DNA from: an uncultured Blautia sp. | Lineage (GTDB): Bacteria > Bacillota > Clostridia > Lachnospirales > Lachnospiraceae | NCBI GenBank assembly: GCA_934394595.1 | Contig: CAKRRX010000001.1 | Coordinates: 51,337-115,336, forward strand | DNA: 64,000 bases | Direction of reading: 5' to 3' | Shown here: positions 27,439 to 36,987 of the stretch, piece by piece | Layout: the number at the start of each line of letters is the position of its first letter | Position numbering within the stretch: the stretch's first letter is position 1 | The notes under the pieces: model-generated | Told to the model about the DNA's origin: nothing | Databases searched by the model: none | Seen by the model: only the letters and a program-made list of their open reading frames with translations | Position numbers and translations under genes: made by a program

Positions 27439-27857
27439 AACTTCTTTGTCCTCCTTATGTTGATTGCCAGGCCTGTCCACTTTTCCTCATTTTCTTCCAA
27501 TGTCTGTGCATCCATGTTGTAGTTGGAACAATAGAATACGGCATCAATCCATTTCCCGGGGATCCTGGGATCTTTGTGATGAAACGTAAAACTTTTCTTG
27601 TTGATAAGGGCATTTAAAATCGCCGCAATCTCATTCCAGGTAAGTTCGCCCCATGTCATGTCATATCCTGCAATCGTACCCATAACAGAATTGTGCATGG
27701 TCAGTGACTGATCACGCTTCGTACTTTTCGTGCTGGTGGTCGAAAATACTGGTTTATAAGTTTCCGGAGCCGCTATCGCGACTCCGTCAATCCGAAACTG
27801 TTCCTCTGAGAATCTGGAGGAGCTGCCTCCTGATCCATCTGTAAAATCATCTGCCAT
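27435..27857 (-). CDS. Small tail-tip protein, DUF6711/Dit-like
   Basis: A 140-aa protein between the tape measure and the tail hub, the usual position of distal tail proteins. It contains a beta-rich core (FRIDGVAIAAPETYKPVF, MTWGELTWNEIAAILNALIN). I associate it with the DUF6711 family of Firmicutes phages; the assignment is from memory of the pattern and not verified. It overlaps the spike start by 4 nt. Confidence 0.65.
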   Translation of the reverse strand: MADDFTDGSGGSSSRFSEEQFRIDGVAIAAPETYKPVFSTTSTKSTKRDQSLTMHNSVMGTIAGYDMTWGELTWNEIAAILNALINKKSFTFHHKDPRIPGKWIDAVFYCSNYNMDAQTLEENEEKWTGLAINIRRTKKL

Positions 27858-27869
27858 ACAGGCACCTCC

Positions 27870-30800
27870 TTACTCATCAAGTTTGAATGGATTTCTTCCA
27901 CCGTTACGATTTCTCCGCAACTCTCCTTCTTCCAGGATGATATCCAGGAGATTCCTTCCGGATGCAGATACAGATACGTTGTAGGTATTGTTTCCCTGTT
28001 TACTGCCGGACTCCTCCCGGAAGATCTGCCTGATCAGGCCTTCTGGTGCTTCCAGGTTTCTACCATTCTTCTGATCACCCAGCACTGCCAGGAACTCGCT
28101 CCGTGGTGGAATAACAGCGCCAGTTGCCAGATACGGTACTGTATTTACACTTGGAAGGTTCAACCATGAGCGATACGTACCTGGCCTTTTTGTGATTGGG
28201 TTCGTGTAGTTGTACGTGAATGTAAAGCTTCTTTCGATTCCAGATAATGCATTATTAATGTTTCCGATAGATCCATTAACCTTTGAAATCACATTATTCA
28301 TGGTGCCAATGATCTCAGAGCTGATTCTTTCGGCGGCAGTAAGGGCATTTCCAAGTTCTTTCTCGATCTTCTTTGCGACTCCTTCCCATATCTGATTTGT
28401 ATTGATAAGAACGGAAGACCAATAACTTTGAATAGTAGTCATAACCTTACTCATTATGTCTTTGGTATCAGTGTCCATAGTACCTAGTGCCGTTGACACA
28501 GAACTTGCAGAATCTTTCCAGTTATCTTTTGATGCAGTTGCAATATCCTCCGAATTATCCGTAACGGATTTGCTGGCTGCGCTCATGGCATCTTCTGTGG
28601 ATTTCTGGATGCCTGCCATAGCTGCGCCTACAGCCGCAGATGTTGCCCCCATCCCGGTTGCAGCAGATGTCTGTGCCGTTGTAACTGCCTCTGGAAATTC
28701 AGTTTTCAACGCTTCGTCGAATTCATCCAGCGGAACTCCCATATCTTTAAGAGATGTATAGATCAGATCAAATGCTTCCTTTGAATCTGATAAGGTTCCC
28801 TGACTCTCATCCAACTGATCCCACACGGTTTTATAGCTTCCGCTGAAATCATCTGACTTCAAGCTTAACTGATATAATACATCTTTTAAATCGCTGATTT
28901 TTATTTTTGATGTATCAATCTTTCCATCCGTTTCAGAAAATCCATCTCCTAGCAATGTCAGCTTATCTGTCATTTCTTCTACAAAATCAGCTGATACACC
29001 AGCTTGTGTGCCATACTGTTCGAGAATCCCCGTTGCCTTTTCAGCAGATATTCCATAATCTTTCAGCTTTTGTGCAACAACATCATACAGATTCGAAGAA
29101 TCTTCATTTGCTTCAATCAGCTTCCACAGTTCTTCTGCCTGATCCTGTGTGATTGTTTTCGCATTTTCCAGTGCCCCTGTATAGTCATGCAGGTATCCAC
29201 CAGCCTGAGATAGCTCTCCATTTCCACCCTGAATAGCTTCTGTGATGCTTGCAGCTCCCTCTGCAAGGCCAACAGCAGCTCCCGTAGCCGCAAAAACAAT
29301 TCCAGCAGTACCAAAAACTTTTCCCAATGTACCGCCAAAAGTACTTACGCTTCCGGTGGCGCCATTCATCAATTCTGCAACACTCTCTGATACAGCTTCC
29401 ACATTTTTTGATGCAACAATTTTATCTACAATTGCACTCACAAGCAATTTTACAAGACTGCTTATTCCCGTAATATTTGCAATTTTTACGGCAAGAAAAG
29501 CTTTTGTAAGCCATTCTGCTATATGCCCGGCTATCGGATGATTTTCCTCAAGGCCATCGAACAGGCCATTCAAGGCACTTGTAAATCCACCAAGAAGTAG
29601 ATCTGCTGCAGTTTTCAAAATTTCGCCCCATGGCAGTTCTCCAAGAAACTCTCCGATTCCCTGACCGAAATCGTAAAATGTATTTTTGGTGAGCGCACCT
29701 CTGAGTGTTTCACACAGATTACTGAGGAAATCCCCAAAAGCCTTTCCATTCTTCTTCCATTCAATCCCGTTTATCGCGGTTTCGATTCCTTCTTTTAGGT
29801 TTTCCTGGAATGCGTCCCAGTCAAACTCTGCATCAACCCCAGCCAGAATCTCAAATGCACCATTGATAACTCCTACAATTGCATTTGCAATGTCCTTGAA
29901 GCTGATCTTCTCAAACATTCCAGTCATTGCCCTACCGATGGATTTGCCCAGTTCCGTCCACCCGGTAATTCCGGCATCGCTTTTTCGTGACATCTCCTGT
30001 ATAAATCCAGAGAGCAATTTCCAAGAAACCATAAACTTGTTTCCAAGCAACTGTCCAAGTGATTTCCAGTCAATCTCTCGGATTGCACTGCGCAGCGCCT
30101 TGGCTATGCTGGAACCAATCTTATTGAAATCAATACCGCCATCTCCGATCAGAAGATTCAGCGTGTTAATTGCTGTATTGATCCCGGCACCAAGGGTACG
30201 TCCCATCAGATCCCAGTCGACGTGATCCGCCAGACTGTTAAATGTTTCGGTAAATGCTCTGACAAATGCTGTAACTTTCGGTCCTACATTGTCCCAACTG
30301 ATTACATTATATACTTTCTGCAGGCCCTTATTAATGCCGTCTGCCATATAGGCACCGAGGCCTTCCCAGTCCTCATTTTTAATCAGTTCCTTGACTTTGT
30401 CTGCGATTCCCTTGAGTGAACTTTCAATGGGAACTTCCTCGAACATATCCCCTGCAGATGGGCCAGTATACTTTCCACCGGATCCAGTGCTTCCGCTACT
30501 GTCTTTTCCATCATCATATCGGTTGATCTCATCTATTGGGCTGAGATATCCCTGTAATGCTTTGGCAGCTTTCTTAGCACTGTTGGCTGTATTATCCAGG
30601 CTGGCTGCATAATTCTCCTGCACTGCAATTGCCTTAACAAAGGTTTTCTGTCCGGTAAGCGCTGCGATCAGCATTCCTACACGGGTTACTGCCTGGGAAA
30701 TCAAGTTGATAAACTGCACCAGAATTGGAGCTGCCACCGTCAAAATTGGGGCAAACGCTGTTGCAAAACTGTTCTTAAGCTGAGTCAGTGCCCCTTTCAG

Positions 30801-31805
30801 TTCCGACAGACTCTGATTGACAGTCCCAGTATGGGTAGCCAGATCATACTCGGCAAGATTTTGGATTCCCTCAGAAATAGCACCTCTGATCTTGTTGAAT
30901 AGCACAAACAAAGTGCGAATTCCAAATGCATATTTCAACAAGTTCTTGAGGGATAGAGTGCTTTTATTTGCTGACTTATGGATAGCAAAGATACCGCCTG
31001 AGATTTTTTTCAAACCGCCTACAATGGCACCGGAAGTCAGCTGCATAAATTTCTTCATAAGATTGTCCAGCAGACGCCCCAGCTCATGTAATTTCCGCTT
31101 CATGCCGGCAATTCCGGATTTTATAAGTTTCTGGGAGATCTGATTCAGAAATAGGCCCATTTTTCCAGCTTCTGCCTCTGTTTCCGCTTCTATCTCAACC
31201 AGGCTTCGTCGATACGCTTTCAGTTCTGCATTTATTTCCGCTATCCGCTCTACATTTTGATCAAATTCCTCATATCCTAATCCTACACCAGCTGTTTTAA
31301 GCTCTTCCTGTCTTTGTAACAGTTTCTGCAGTTCTTCCCTAAGAGAAATTATTTCTTCATCCGAAACTTCTGCATTCTGCAATATGTCATTCATTCCTTC
31401 TCCGGCTTTTTCTGCTTCAGATGTAAATTTTTCTGTTTTCTTTGAAGCTGTATCAGCAGCATTGGAATAATTTTCCATACTTTCAATCAGTGACTCCGTG
31501 AGCTTCTCATTATTTCGCATTACCCTTTCATTCAGCGTAACCGTTCTTGCTTTTTCAGAATCATCCACTTCATAACCCGCATCATGATCCTGCCAATGAT
31601 GAATTGTAATTTCATGCTGCTTCGCTTTTTCTTTACTTAATTTTGCAAAAGCAGCAATCTGCTTTTGAGTAGCCGCTTCTGCTTTTTCACCTATACTTCC
31701 AGTAGTATCGGACACACGCTTCACGGAAGCCTTAATTTCTTTCATTCCCACTTTTATACCGGATTTATCAATCTCAGTACTGATCGTTATCTTTCCATCT
31801 GCCAT
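27870..31805 (-). CDS. Phage tail tape measure protein
   Basis: 1311 aa, the largest phage gene. The N-terminal 250 residues are coiled-coil (KAEAATQKQIAAFAKLSKEK…). Hydrophobic stretches follow around residues 270-400 (FATAFAPILTVAAPILVQF). A long region of approximately 45-residue repeats with a GxxI/WxxxGxxxG pattern (DNVGPKVTAFV, DWDLMGRTLGAGIN, DWKSLGQLLGNKF) comes next. It determines tail length; the size implies a long siphophage tail. It lies between the Gp15-like chaperone and the distal tail gene. Confidence 0.93.
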   Translation of the reverse strand: MADGKITISTEIDKSGIKVGMKEIKASVKRVSDTTGSIGEKAEAATQKQIAAFAKLSKEKAKQHEITIHHWQDHDAGYEVDDSEKARTVTLNERVMRNNEKLTESLIESMENYSNAADTASKKTEKFTSEAEKAGEGMNDILQNAEVSDEEIISLREELQKLLQRQEELKTAGVGLGYEEFDQNVERIAEINAELKAYRRSLVEIEAETEAEAGKMGLFLNQISQKLIKSGIAGMKRKLHELGRLLDNLMKKFMQLTSGAIVGGLKKISGGIFAIHKSANKSTLSLKNLLKYAFGIRTLFVLFNKIRGAISEGIQNLAEYDLATHTGTVNQSLSELKGALTQLKNSFATAFAPILTVAAPILVQFINLISQAVTRVGMLIAALTGQKTFVKAIAVQENYAASLDNTANSAKKAAKALQGYLSPIDEINRYDDGKDSSGSTGSGGKYTGPSAGDMFEEVPIESSLKGIADKVKELIKNEDWEGLGAYMADGINKGLQKVYNVISWDNVGPKVTAFVRAFTETFNSLADHVDWDLMGRTLGAGINTAINTLNLLIGDGGIDFNKIGSSIAKALRSAIREIDWKSLGQLLGNKFMVSWKLLSGFIQEMSRKSDAGITGWTELGKSIGRAMTGMFEKISFKDIANAIVGVINGAFEILAGVDAEFDWDAFQENLKEGIETAINGIEWKKNGKAFGDFLSNLCETLRGALTKNTFYDFGQGIGEFLGELPWGEILKTAADLLLGGFTSALNGLFDGLEENHPIAGHIAEWLTKAFLAVKIANITGISSLVKLLVSAIVDKIVASKNVEAVSESVAELMNGATGSVSTFGGTLGKVFGTAGIVFAATGAAVGLAEGAASITEAIQGGNGELSQAGGYLHDYTGALENAKTITQDQAEELWKLIEANEDSSNLYDVVAQKLKDYGISAEKATGILEQYGTQAGVSADFVEEMTDKLTLLGDGFSETDGKIDTSKIKISDLKDVLYQLSLKSDDFSGSYKTVWDQLDESQGTLSDSKEAFDLIYTSLKDMGVPLDEFDEALKTEFPEAVTTAQTSAATGMGATSAAVGAAMAGIQKSTEDAMSAASKSVTDNSEDIATASKDNWKDSASSVSTALGTMDTDTKDIMSKVMTTIQSYWSSVLINTNQIWEGVAKKIEKELGNALTAAERISSEIIGTMNNVISKVNGSIGNINNALSGIERSFTFTYNYTNPITKRPGTYRSWLNLPSVNTVPYLATGAVIPPRSEFLAVLGDQKNGRNLEAPEGLIRQIFREESGSKQGNNTYNVSVSASGRNLLDIILEEGELRRNRNGGRNPFKLDE

Positions 31806-31809
31806 GTCC

Positions 31810-32388
31810 TCACCTCTTCCTATAATTGCTAAACAACTCTTTCAGAGCAGCTTCTTCCTCAGCTGAGCGCTTTGGTGTTTCTTTCTTCAGATTTACCAGC
31901 TTTTTATTTTTCTGGTAAAATTCCTGTTCCCATTTTTCCAATTTCTTGCCTGCAGCTTTCTTCTGCCGGATCTGGAGGATTTCATGAAAGACTCCCTCTG
32001 AGATCTCCAGATATGCGCCCAGAAACGTCCACCAGTGCATATACTTTAGTGACCGGATGTCCTTCCCGGTATTCTTGTTGATTGCAGAAGCAATTAACGG
32101 AGAGTCCTGTTCCCAGTCCATTAACCTGGTCTTGCTTTTCCCCTCTCCACTGATTCCACAGTCTAGAAATACCATTGCCTTATCAATGGCCTCCTGCAGA
32201 TATTTTTCCGGAATTTCTTCCGGATTCCAAAACAGAATCCGAAATAAGATCTCTATTTTCTCATCCTGGGATAGTTCTGGATCTACCATTGCCTGCATGA
32301 TGTCCAGCACTACACGAAAATCTGTCCGGATCTCGTATTCTACGCCGCCCAGCTCGATTGAATGGGGCAACCTCCATTTATCGTCCAT
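31810..32388 (-). CDS. Phage Gp15-family protein (tail assembly chaperone position)
   Basis: A 192-aa protein matching the Gp15 family by pattern: LPHSIELGGVEYEIRTDFRV at the start, LFWNPEEIPEKYLQEAIDKA and the KYMHWWTFLGAYLEI tryptophan motif. It lies just before the tape measure gene and overlaps the previous gene by 11 nt in another frame, the arrangement of the two-part tail assembly chaperones (gpG/gpT type). No canonical slippery heptamer was seen at the overlap, so re-initiation is more likely than frameshifting. Confidence 0.82.
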   Translation of the reverse strand: MDDKWRLPHSIELGGVEYEIRTDFRVVLDIMQAMVDPELSQDEKIEILFRILFWNPEEIPEKYLQEAIDKAMVFLDCGISGEGKSKTRLMDWEQDSPLIASAINKNTGKDIRSLKYMHWWTFLGAYLEISEGVFHEILQIRQKKAAGKKLEKWEQEFYQKNKKLVNLKKETPKRSAEEEAALKELFSNYRKR

Positions 32389-32845
32389 GGCGCTTGCTGT
32401 AGTGCTTCTTGGTGTAATTGGGGCGGTTCTGCTGGTACTTCTGAGTGTACTTGCTGATTCTGCTCTGAGTTATCTTGAGACGGACATCAAACTCCTTGTT
32501 GATCACATTACACAGACTGTTCATGCAAACTTCGATAAACAATTTTCCGTCTGCCATCAGAGAAAAAGGCCCCATAACAGAAAAGAACGAAGAACCTGTA
32601 TCCGCACCCATCAGGTAATCCATCTGCTCAATTATTTTCGTTTCACTGTCCTCCAGGTTTTCCCCCTCTTTCAGCTCAAACTTTGAAAAGAATTTCTGTA
32701 CTTCCTTGTAACGGGCAATAATGTTGGTATCTGCAGGTCGGAAGCGAAACGTTGCCAGAATCTCTCCGCGCTGATTCTGAATGGTATACTCTTTACTACC
32801 GTCATCAATAACAATTGTGTTTGTATTCTGATTAATCTGTTCCAT
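32378..32845 (-). CDS. Putative tail assembly chaperone (DUF6673-like)
   Basis: A 155-aa protein between the tail tube and Gp15 genes. N-terminal strands (TIVIDDGSKEYTIQNQRGEILATFRF) are followed by a helical domain and a basic C-terminus (NRPNYTKKHYSKRHGR). The position and size fit a tail chaperone. AGGAGG precedes the start. A terminator-like hairpin lies immediately upstream. Confidence 0.7.
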   Translation of the reverse strand: MEQINQNTNTIVIDDGSKEYTIQNQRGEILATFRFRPADTNIIARYKEVQKFFSKFELKEGENLEDSETKIIEQMDYLMGADTGSSFFSVMGPFSLMADGKLFIEVCMNSLCNVINKEFDVRLKITQSRISKYTQKYQQNRPNYTKKHYSKRHGR

Positions 32846-32855
32846 GATTTCCTCC

Positions 32856-32890
32856 TAAAAAATCGGAGAGTACCAAAACAGTACCCTCCG
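32856..32890 (-). terminator. Terminator-like hairpin between tail tube and chaperone genes
   Basis: Arms CGGAGAGTAC / GTACCCTCCG (one mismatch), then ATTTTTTAGG on the minus strand. It may reduce downstream expression relative to the abundant tail tube protein. Confidence 0.65.
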
Positions 32891-32903
32891 TATCGTCTTA
32901 CCG

Positions 32904-33413
32904 TTACACTGCAGTAATTTCTCCAGCAGCAAATACTGGCTGTCCAGTTTTTAAGGATTCATTGGTTACATATCCCTTGATACGGTCCCCATCTTCCTGG
33001 ATATCAAACGGGAAGTTTACGCCCTCTGTTCCACCTCCGTAAGATTTCGGCTTCACAAGTACCTCCTGGGCGTAAGCCAGGTGCTTAGCGGCTTCTGTAT
33101 CTTCCACAATGACTTCAAGCATCACGGTTTTGCATTTATCCCCCTTCAATCTGTCCAGGGCAATCTCGCGGATCTTGGGATACAATTTCATAGATGGATC
33201 CGCATAATAAGGATCCGCACTAATGGATGGCTGATAACCTTTATCATTTACTTTGTTCTTCCCGAGGATGTTTTTCTTCTGCTCGATATCCGGATTCAGT
33301 TCCACAGACATATCCTCAATATCCTCTCCCAAGATTTCCCATACTGCTTTTGTAGGATCACTTCCCCAGGAAGTATCCAAAAAATGCGCCAATGCTTCTC
33401 TTTCTAACTTCAT
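32904..33413 (-). CDS. Phage major tail tube protein
   Basis: A 169-aa beta-rich protein placed between the tail terminator and the chaperones. Motifs such as AVWEILGEDIEDMSVELNP, NPDIEQKKNILGK and SISADPYYADP are typical of TP901-like/Firmicutes tail tube subunits. It forms the tail tube hexamers. A partial terminator downstream fits high expression of this gene. Confidence 0.82.
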   Translation of the reverse strand: MKLEREALAHFLDTSWGSDPTKAVWEILGEDIEDMSVELNPDIEQKKNILGKNKVNDKGYQPSISADPYYADPSMKLYPKIREIALDRLKGDKCKTVMLEVIVEDTEAAKHLAYAQEVLVKPKSYGGGTEGVNFPFDIQEDGDRIKGYVTNESLKTGQPVFAAGEITAV

Positions 33414-33853
33414 GCTTTGTTCTTCCTTTCTTTGTAAATTACTCTTGCCTGTATCATGTACCTTGCCATTGATCCATCCTTATTGATTCCTGACAGATTT
33501 GGCATGTTTTGAAGATTCTCCATTTTCTGAACCTCACAGTCTTCTCCGAAATCTGGAAAATCTTTCTGCTCATTCTGCTGTTCCAGCCAGTCCATAAAGG
33601 CCTGTGCGAAGTTCATGGCTTCCAGGTTCAGATCATCCTGGAAAGAAGAATAGGATTTCACAATTACGATCGTAAAACCATATTCCTTCTGAACATCACC
33701 GGTAACATATTTCTTCCGAATCTTATCGGAATAATTTGTGACCAGCGAAATGCTGTCTTCGGATTCCGGCGAAAAGTTGAAGTTCAGCATGTTACCGGCA
33801 AGCTCCTGTACTTTCGGTTCAAAGTATGCTTTTACTGCATCATGCTTTGTCAT
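33410..33853 (-). CDS. Tail terminator / minor capsid protein
   Basis: A 147-aa protein of the size and position of siphophage tail terminators. An N-terminal helix (KHDAVKAYFEPKVQELAG) is followed by alternating strands (YGFTIVIVKSYSS) and DLNLEAMNFAQAFMDWLEQQN. Pfam-type minor-capsid families cover similar proteins. It overlaps the tail tube gene start by 4 nt. Confidence 0.72.
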   Translation of the reverse strand: MTKHDAVKAYFEPKVQELAGNMLNFNFSPESEDSISLVTNYSDKIRKKYVTGDVQKEYGFTIVIVKSYSSFQDDLNLEAMNFAQAFMDWLEQQNEQKDFPDFGEDCEVQKMENLQNMPNLSGINKDGSMARYMIQARVIYKERKNKA

Positions 33854-34290
33854 GCCTTACCTCCCAGTTTCAGATATTCCTCGTAAGATTTTGCCAGATC
33901 GTCTTTCTTTGCAGTCATCATGGCCTGATCCCAGTGATCAGTTGCAAGGGGATGGATAAACGTGTCGTATTTCAGCTTCTTTCCAGTTGGCGCCTTGTGC
34001 GGCGGTGACCAGAATCCCATCAGCTCCTCTCCATCAAAAATCGGGATATTGGGGCCATATACCTCGCCCATGTACTGATAATGAGCATATGGGCTGTTGT
34101 AGGTTACGTAACCGGCATCCTGATCTGCTGTGATATCCACGTTCTGCGCCAAAACCAGATTATCTGCTGGCACATAAGGATCCATAAAACGTACTGCAGT
34201 GGTTGCCAGAAACAGCATACCAGGCTTTCCTCCCAGCTTCTTTTTTGCAATCTGATCAACGGATCCGTTCCATTCAAACTTTATTTTCAT
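33850..34290 (-). CDS. Head-tail joining / minor capsid protein
   Basis: A 146-aa protein resembling the Minor_capsid_2 / HK97 gp10-like group: RFMDPYVPADNLVLAQN, then YNSPYAHYQYMGEVYGPN, the common 'spYa.yq..g' motif of neck proteins, and HPLATDHWDQAMM near the end. It overlaps the tail terminator gene by 4 nt. Likely part of the neck. Confidence 0.75.
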   Translation of the reverse strand: MKIKFEWNGSVDQIAKKKLGGKPGMLFLATTAVRFMDPYVPADNLVLAQNVDITADQDAGYVTYNSPYAHYQYMGEVYGPNIPIFDGEELMGFWSPPHKAPTGKKLKYDTFIHPLATDHWDQAMMTAKKDDLAKSYEEYLKLGGKA

Positions 34291-34292
34291 GG

Positions 34293-34709
34293 TCAGCCTC
34301 CCAGTCTATAGTGCTTAGACACCGGAAATCTTGTGTTGTCCGAAAATGCAGTTACCTTGAATGCCTCTGGCTTGTGCCGATTCAATATTTGTGCTGCAGT
34401 CTGACCAGAAGCTCCTGTAATCTCTTCCTCACATTCTCCGTAGATCACAATATCACCCTGAGATACTGTGAAATACCCTTCCGGAGCGCCCCTGTATTGA
34501 GAATAGGGAAGATACCGGCTGTCCTCCGGGATCCGCACTACATAAGTGTTCTGTACGCTTGCCTGGGTTCCGTTAAATCCGGTATTCACCTGTGATTTCC
34601 AGAAACAATTATGAAGTACGGTCCGGTTCCAGTGTTCTTTCCGGTCTTTGCTGTCTGCAGCCTGGATCCGGTTGTATAATGTGATGGTATGGACATAATT
34701 CTGATTCAT
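34293..34709 (-). CDS. Head-tail connector-region protein of unknown family
   Basis: A 138-aa beta-rich protein (HTITLYNRIQAADSKDRKEHWNRT at the start). It is probably the head-closure (stopper) protein from its place between the adaptor and neck genes; sequence alone does not prove this. Confidence 0.65.
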   Translation of the reverse strand: MNQNYVHTITLYNRIQAADSKDRKEHWNRTVLHNCFWKSQVNTGFNGTQASVQNTYVVRIPEDSRYLPYSQYRGAPEGYFTVSQGDIVIYGECEEEITGASGQTAAQILNRHKPEAFKVTAFSDNTRFPVSKHYRLGG

Positions 34710-34711
34710 AA

Positions 34712-35101
34712 CTACACTCCCTGATACAAAAGTCCAGTGTTGCCCAGGTATCTGTAAATGATCTCTCTTGCCTTTTTCTGCTTTCCTTCTTCCGTGAAAG
34801 TTGACTGGGACAAATCAAAGGTTCCAGATTCCCCATCATTGGAATAAGACTGCAGTACACCGCCCTGTTCTGCTGCCCTCTGGGCGCTCTTATCGGCCTG
34901 ATACAAAAGCTCTGTAAGTTCACAGGTGCAATCTCTCACCTGATCTGTGATAAGATTGCAATCCGCCACCAGACGGCTAAATGTCCGCTGGTTCAATACC
35001 TGTTCAGCCTGCTTCTCCCAATATGGAAATTCTGCCTCCGGCACTGCCGGGGATCTCCCCAGCAGATAACCGGATGCGTAATAATGGTAATCAGCATACA
35101 T
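34712..35101 (-). CDS. Head-tail adaptor protein
   Basis: A 129-aa, mainly helical protein directly after the capsid gene. The N-terminus MYADYHYYASGYLLGRSPAVPEAEF and FPYWEKQAEQVLNQRTFSRL match the gp6-like head-tail connector pattern, in which a helical bundle docks under the portal. Confidence 0.75.
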   Translation of the reverse strand: MYADYHYYASGYLLGRSPAVPEAEFPYWEKQAEQVLNQRTFSRLVADCNLITDQVRDCTCELTELLYQADKSAQRAAEQGGVLQSYSNDGESGTFDLSQSTFTEEGKQKKAREIIYRYLGNTGLLYQGV

Positions 35102-35118
35102 GTATGATCACTTCCTTA

Positions 35119-36315
35119 TCATGACTGTGCTGCAAGTGTTACACTCTTTGTAACTGCAGATGCCTCCACGGTAAAGGTTTCTGTTACCGGAATGTAACCC
35201 TTCTTGGTAATCTTTGCGGTATAAGTACCTGCGCGAAGATTAAACTCTGCCTTTCCGTTATCATCTGTAACAAGAATTGCGCCATCCACGTTGATACGTG
35301 CGCCTTTATATGCGGTTGGGTTTCCGGATTTACCGTCTGTTACAGTAAAGGTAACTTTCTGGGTTGTAATCGGAGTACCTGGCTCAAGATATGCAAATGC
35401 ACATCCGGTACGATCCTCATTCATTCTGGTTGCCGGATTTGGCAGTGCCCAGCCCATACGGAATACAACACGAAGAGCTGTCATATCCTGCTGTGCCAGG
35501 TTATACACAATTTCTTTTGTGACTGGATCCTGAATTACGCCCTGATCCAGAATCTTCACGGTTACATCCTGACGGATGGAGTATACCGCCTGTCCAAAAT
35601 CACCAACTACCAGCTGCGCAATGTTGGAATAGAAAGAGCCGTTCTCTGGGAAAGTAATTGGCGCACCATCTAAGGTGTATCTCGCCACATCCTGCATATT
35701 ATTTTTGAAAATCGGCTGCCCTGTGGTATCACGAAGACCACGAAGTTTTGCCTTAAAATTCATTGGTGCAACTGCACCAGATACGCCAAAACCATCTGCT
35801 TCCACTTTGGCAAATACGCCTTCATCGCCGAGAATCAGATCATAGTAATCTTTTCCGGCAGACGGCGAGACATTGTTTCCAGCCTGTCTTGCCAGGGTAA
35901 TAAGATCAGCCTGCCATTCTCTCGGACGATTATCTCCAAAGATAATGGCAGCGTCTACTTTCTGGCCAATTGCCTCCATGATTCGTGGAGTGATCTCACC
36001 AAAGATATCAAACTCAGAATCAGAAATGACTGCATCTGGAATAGGCACGATAACTGCCAGCTCTCCGGCATTGAGATATACATTATCCCATGCCTGTCTG
36101 GTCGTCTGTTTCATACCGGTATCGCCATCTACCCAGTAAGCAGTTGGCAGGAAATCCAGTACACGGATTCTGGTCTGATTGGATGTCATGTTGGGAAGCT
36201 TTCTTGCCATTCCCATAAATACGGAATGCTTTGGTGCATCCTGGAAAATGTTTGATACGATCTGCTCACGGATGAGCGCCTCTGCATCTGATCTGTTTGT
36301 AATATTTACTGGCAT
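35119..36315 (-). CDS. Major capsid protein with C-terminal Ig/carboxypeptidase-regulatory-like domain
   Basis: 398 aa. Residues 1-320 look like an HK97-fold capsid protein: EALIREQIVSNIFQDAPKHSVF, the E-loop-like YWVDGDTGMKQTTRQAWDNVYL and the GDFGQAVYSIRQDVTV segment. The last 75 residues (from VTFTVTDGKSGNPTAYKGARI) form a separate beta-sandwich unit, with VLVTDDNGKAEFNLRAGTYTAKI and GYIPVTETFTV typical of CarboxypepD_reg/PEGA folds. Such additions usually sit on the capsid surface. It follows the scaffold gene by 3 nt. Confidence 0.92.
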   Translation of the reverse strand: MPVNITNRSDAEALIREQIVSNIFQDAPKHSVFMGMARKLPNMTSNQTRIRVLDFLPTAYWVDGDTGMKQTTRQAWDNVYLNAGELAVIVPIPDAVISDSEFDIFGEITPRIMEAIGQKVDAAIIFGDNRPREWQADLITLARQAGNNVSPSAGKDYYDLILGDEGVFAKVEADGFGVSGAVAPMNFKAKLRGLRDTTGQPIFKNNMQDVARYTLDGAPITFPENGSFYSNIAQLVVGDFGQAVYSIRQDVTVKILDQGVIQDPVTKEIVYNLAQQDMTALRVVFRMGWALPNPATRMNEDRTGCAFAYLEPGTPITTQKVTFTVTDGKSGNPTAYKGARINVDGAILVTDDNGKAEFNLRAGTYTAKITKKGYIPVTETFTVEASAVTKSVTLAAQS

Positions 36316-36318
36316 TCT

Positions 36319-36855
36319 TTATTCTCCTTTTCCGAGTAAGCTTCTAAGTGCTTCATTTGCCTGCTCTTTCCTTGTCTGTGCTTCATTGTTGATTCCTGTT
36401 GTGGATGAAACCACACGGGGAATCGTGGTTGCCTGCTGAAACAGATAATCATTGTCTTTTTTCAAAGCCGTAATTGCTGCTTCAATGTCCTGGGTCTGGT
36501 TCTTGGATGCCTTTAAAGTATCCACATCCAAAAGAGCCATAATTGCCTTTTCGTTCCTTCCTGAAGCTTTCCGGATAGCTTCTTTCACGGAAGCATCAAA
36601 GGCATAATCGGATTTGATTTTTTCAATTTCCGCATCTTTGCCCTGGAGCTGTTTTGTCAGATCTGAAACTTTTGTCTGCAGACCAGCTGCATCGATTCCT
36701 TCCATTGCTTTCAAGGATGCCTGTGCCGTATCCAGCTGGGTTTTATATCCATCGCGTTCTGCTTTCACCGCATTCAGTTCTTTTCCGTACTCAGCCATAA
36801 CGAAATCAATCTGCTCCTGGTTTAAACCTTTTCCCTGTAAATCTTCTGTTTTCAT
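36319..36855 (-). CDS. Phage scaffolding protein (GP20-like)
   Basis: 178 aa from ATG 36855 (AAGGAGAAAT upstream). A long coiled coil (ELNAVKAERDGYKTQLDTAQ…KDAEIEKIKSDY) is followed by a small C-terminal domain with RKASGRNEKAIMALLDVDTL, the typical GP20 layout. It directs capsid assembly and is later removed. Confidence 0.9.
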   Translation of the reverse strand: MKTEDLQGKGLNQEQIDFVMAEYGKELNAVKAERDGYKTQLDTAQASLKAMEGIDAAGLQTKVSDLTKQLQGKDAEIEKIKSDYAFDASVKEAIRKASGRNEKAIMALLDVDTLKASKNQTQDIEAAITALKKDNDYLFQQATTIPRVVSSTTGINNEAQTRKEQANEALRSLLGKGE

Positions 36856-36953
36856 ATTTCTCCTTTCTCTGCCATCCAATAGGTTATTTTAGGTGTGTAA
36901 CCATCCACCAGATAGCTGACTGTTTTAGGTCTGATCATCTGACCAATTTTGAG

Positions 36954-36987
36954 TATAAAAATAACACCTGGAATATCCCGGGTGCTT
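36954..36987 (-). terminator. Terminator-like hairpin after the lipoprotein gene
   Basis: Stem CACCTGG / CCGGGTG with one wobble, followed on the minus strand by TTATTTTTATAC. It shares the sequence AAAAATAACAC with the hairpins at 37,546 and 39,837. The 36,856-37,109 gap otherwise has only an 11-codon open frame after AAGGAGG. Confidence 0.6.

Noticed and set aside
32378-32388. Programmed frameshift between the two tail chaperone genes
   Set aside because: The overlap has no slippery heptamer, and the downstream gene has its own ATG; re-initiation explains it.
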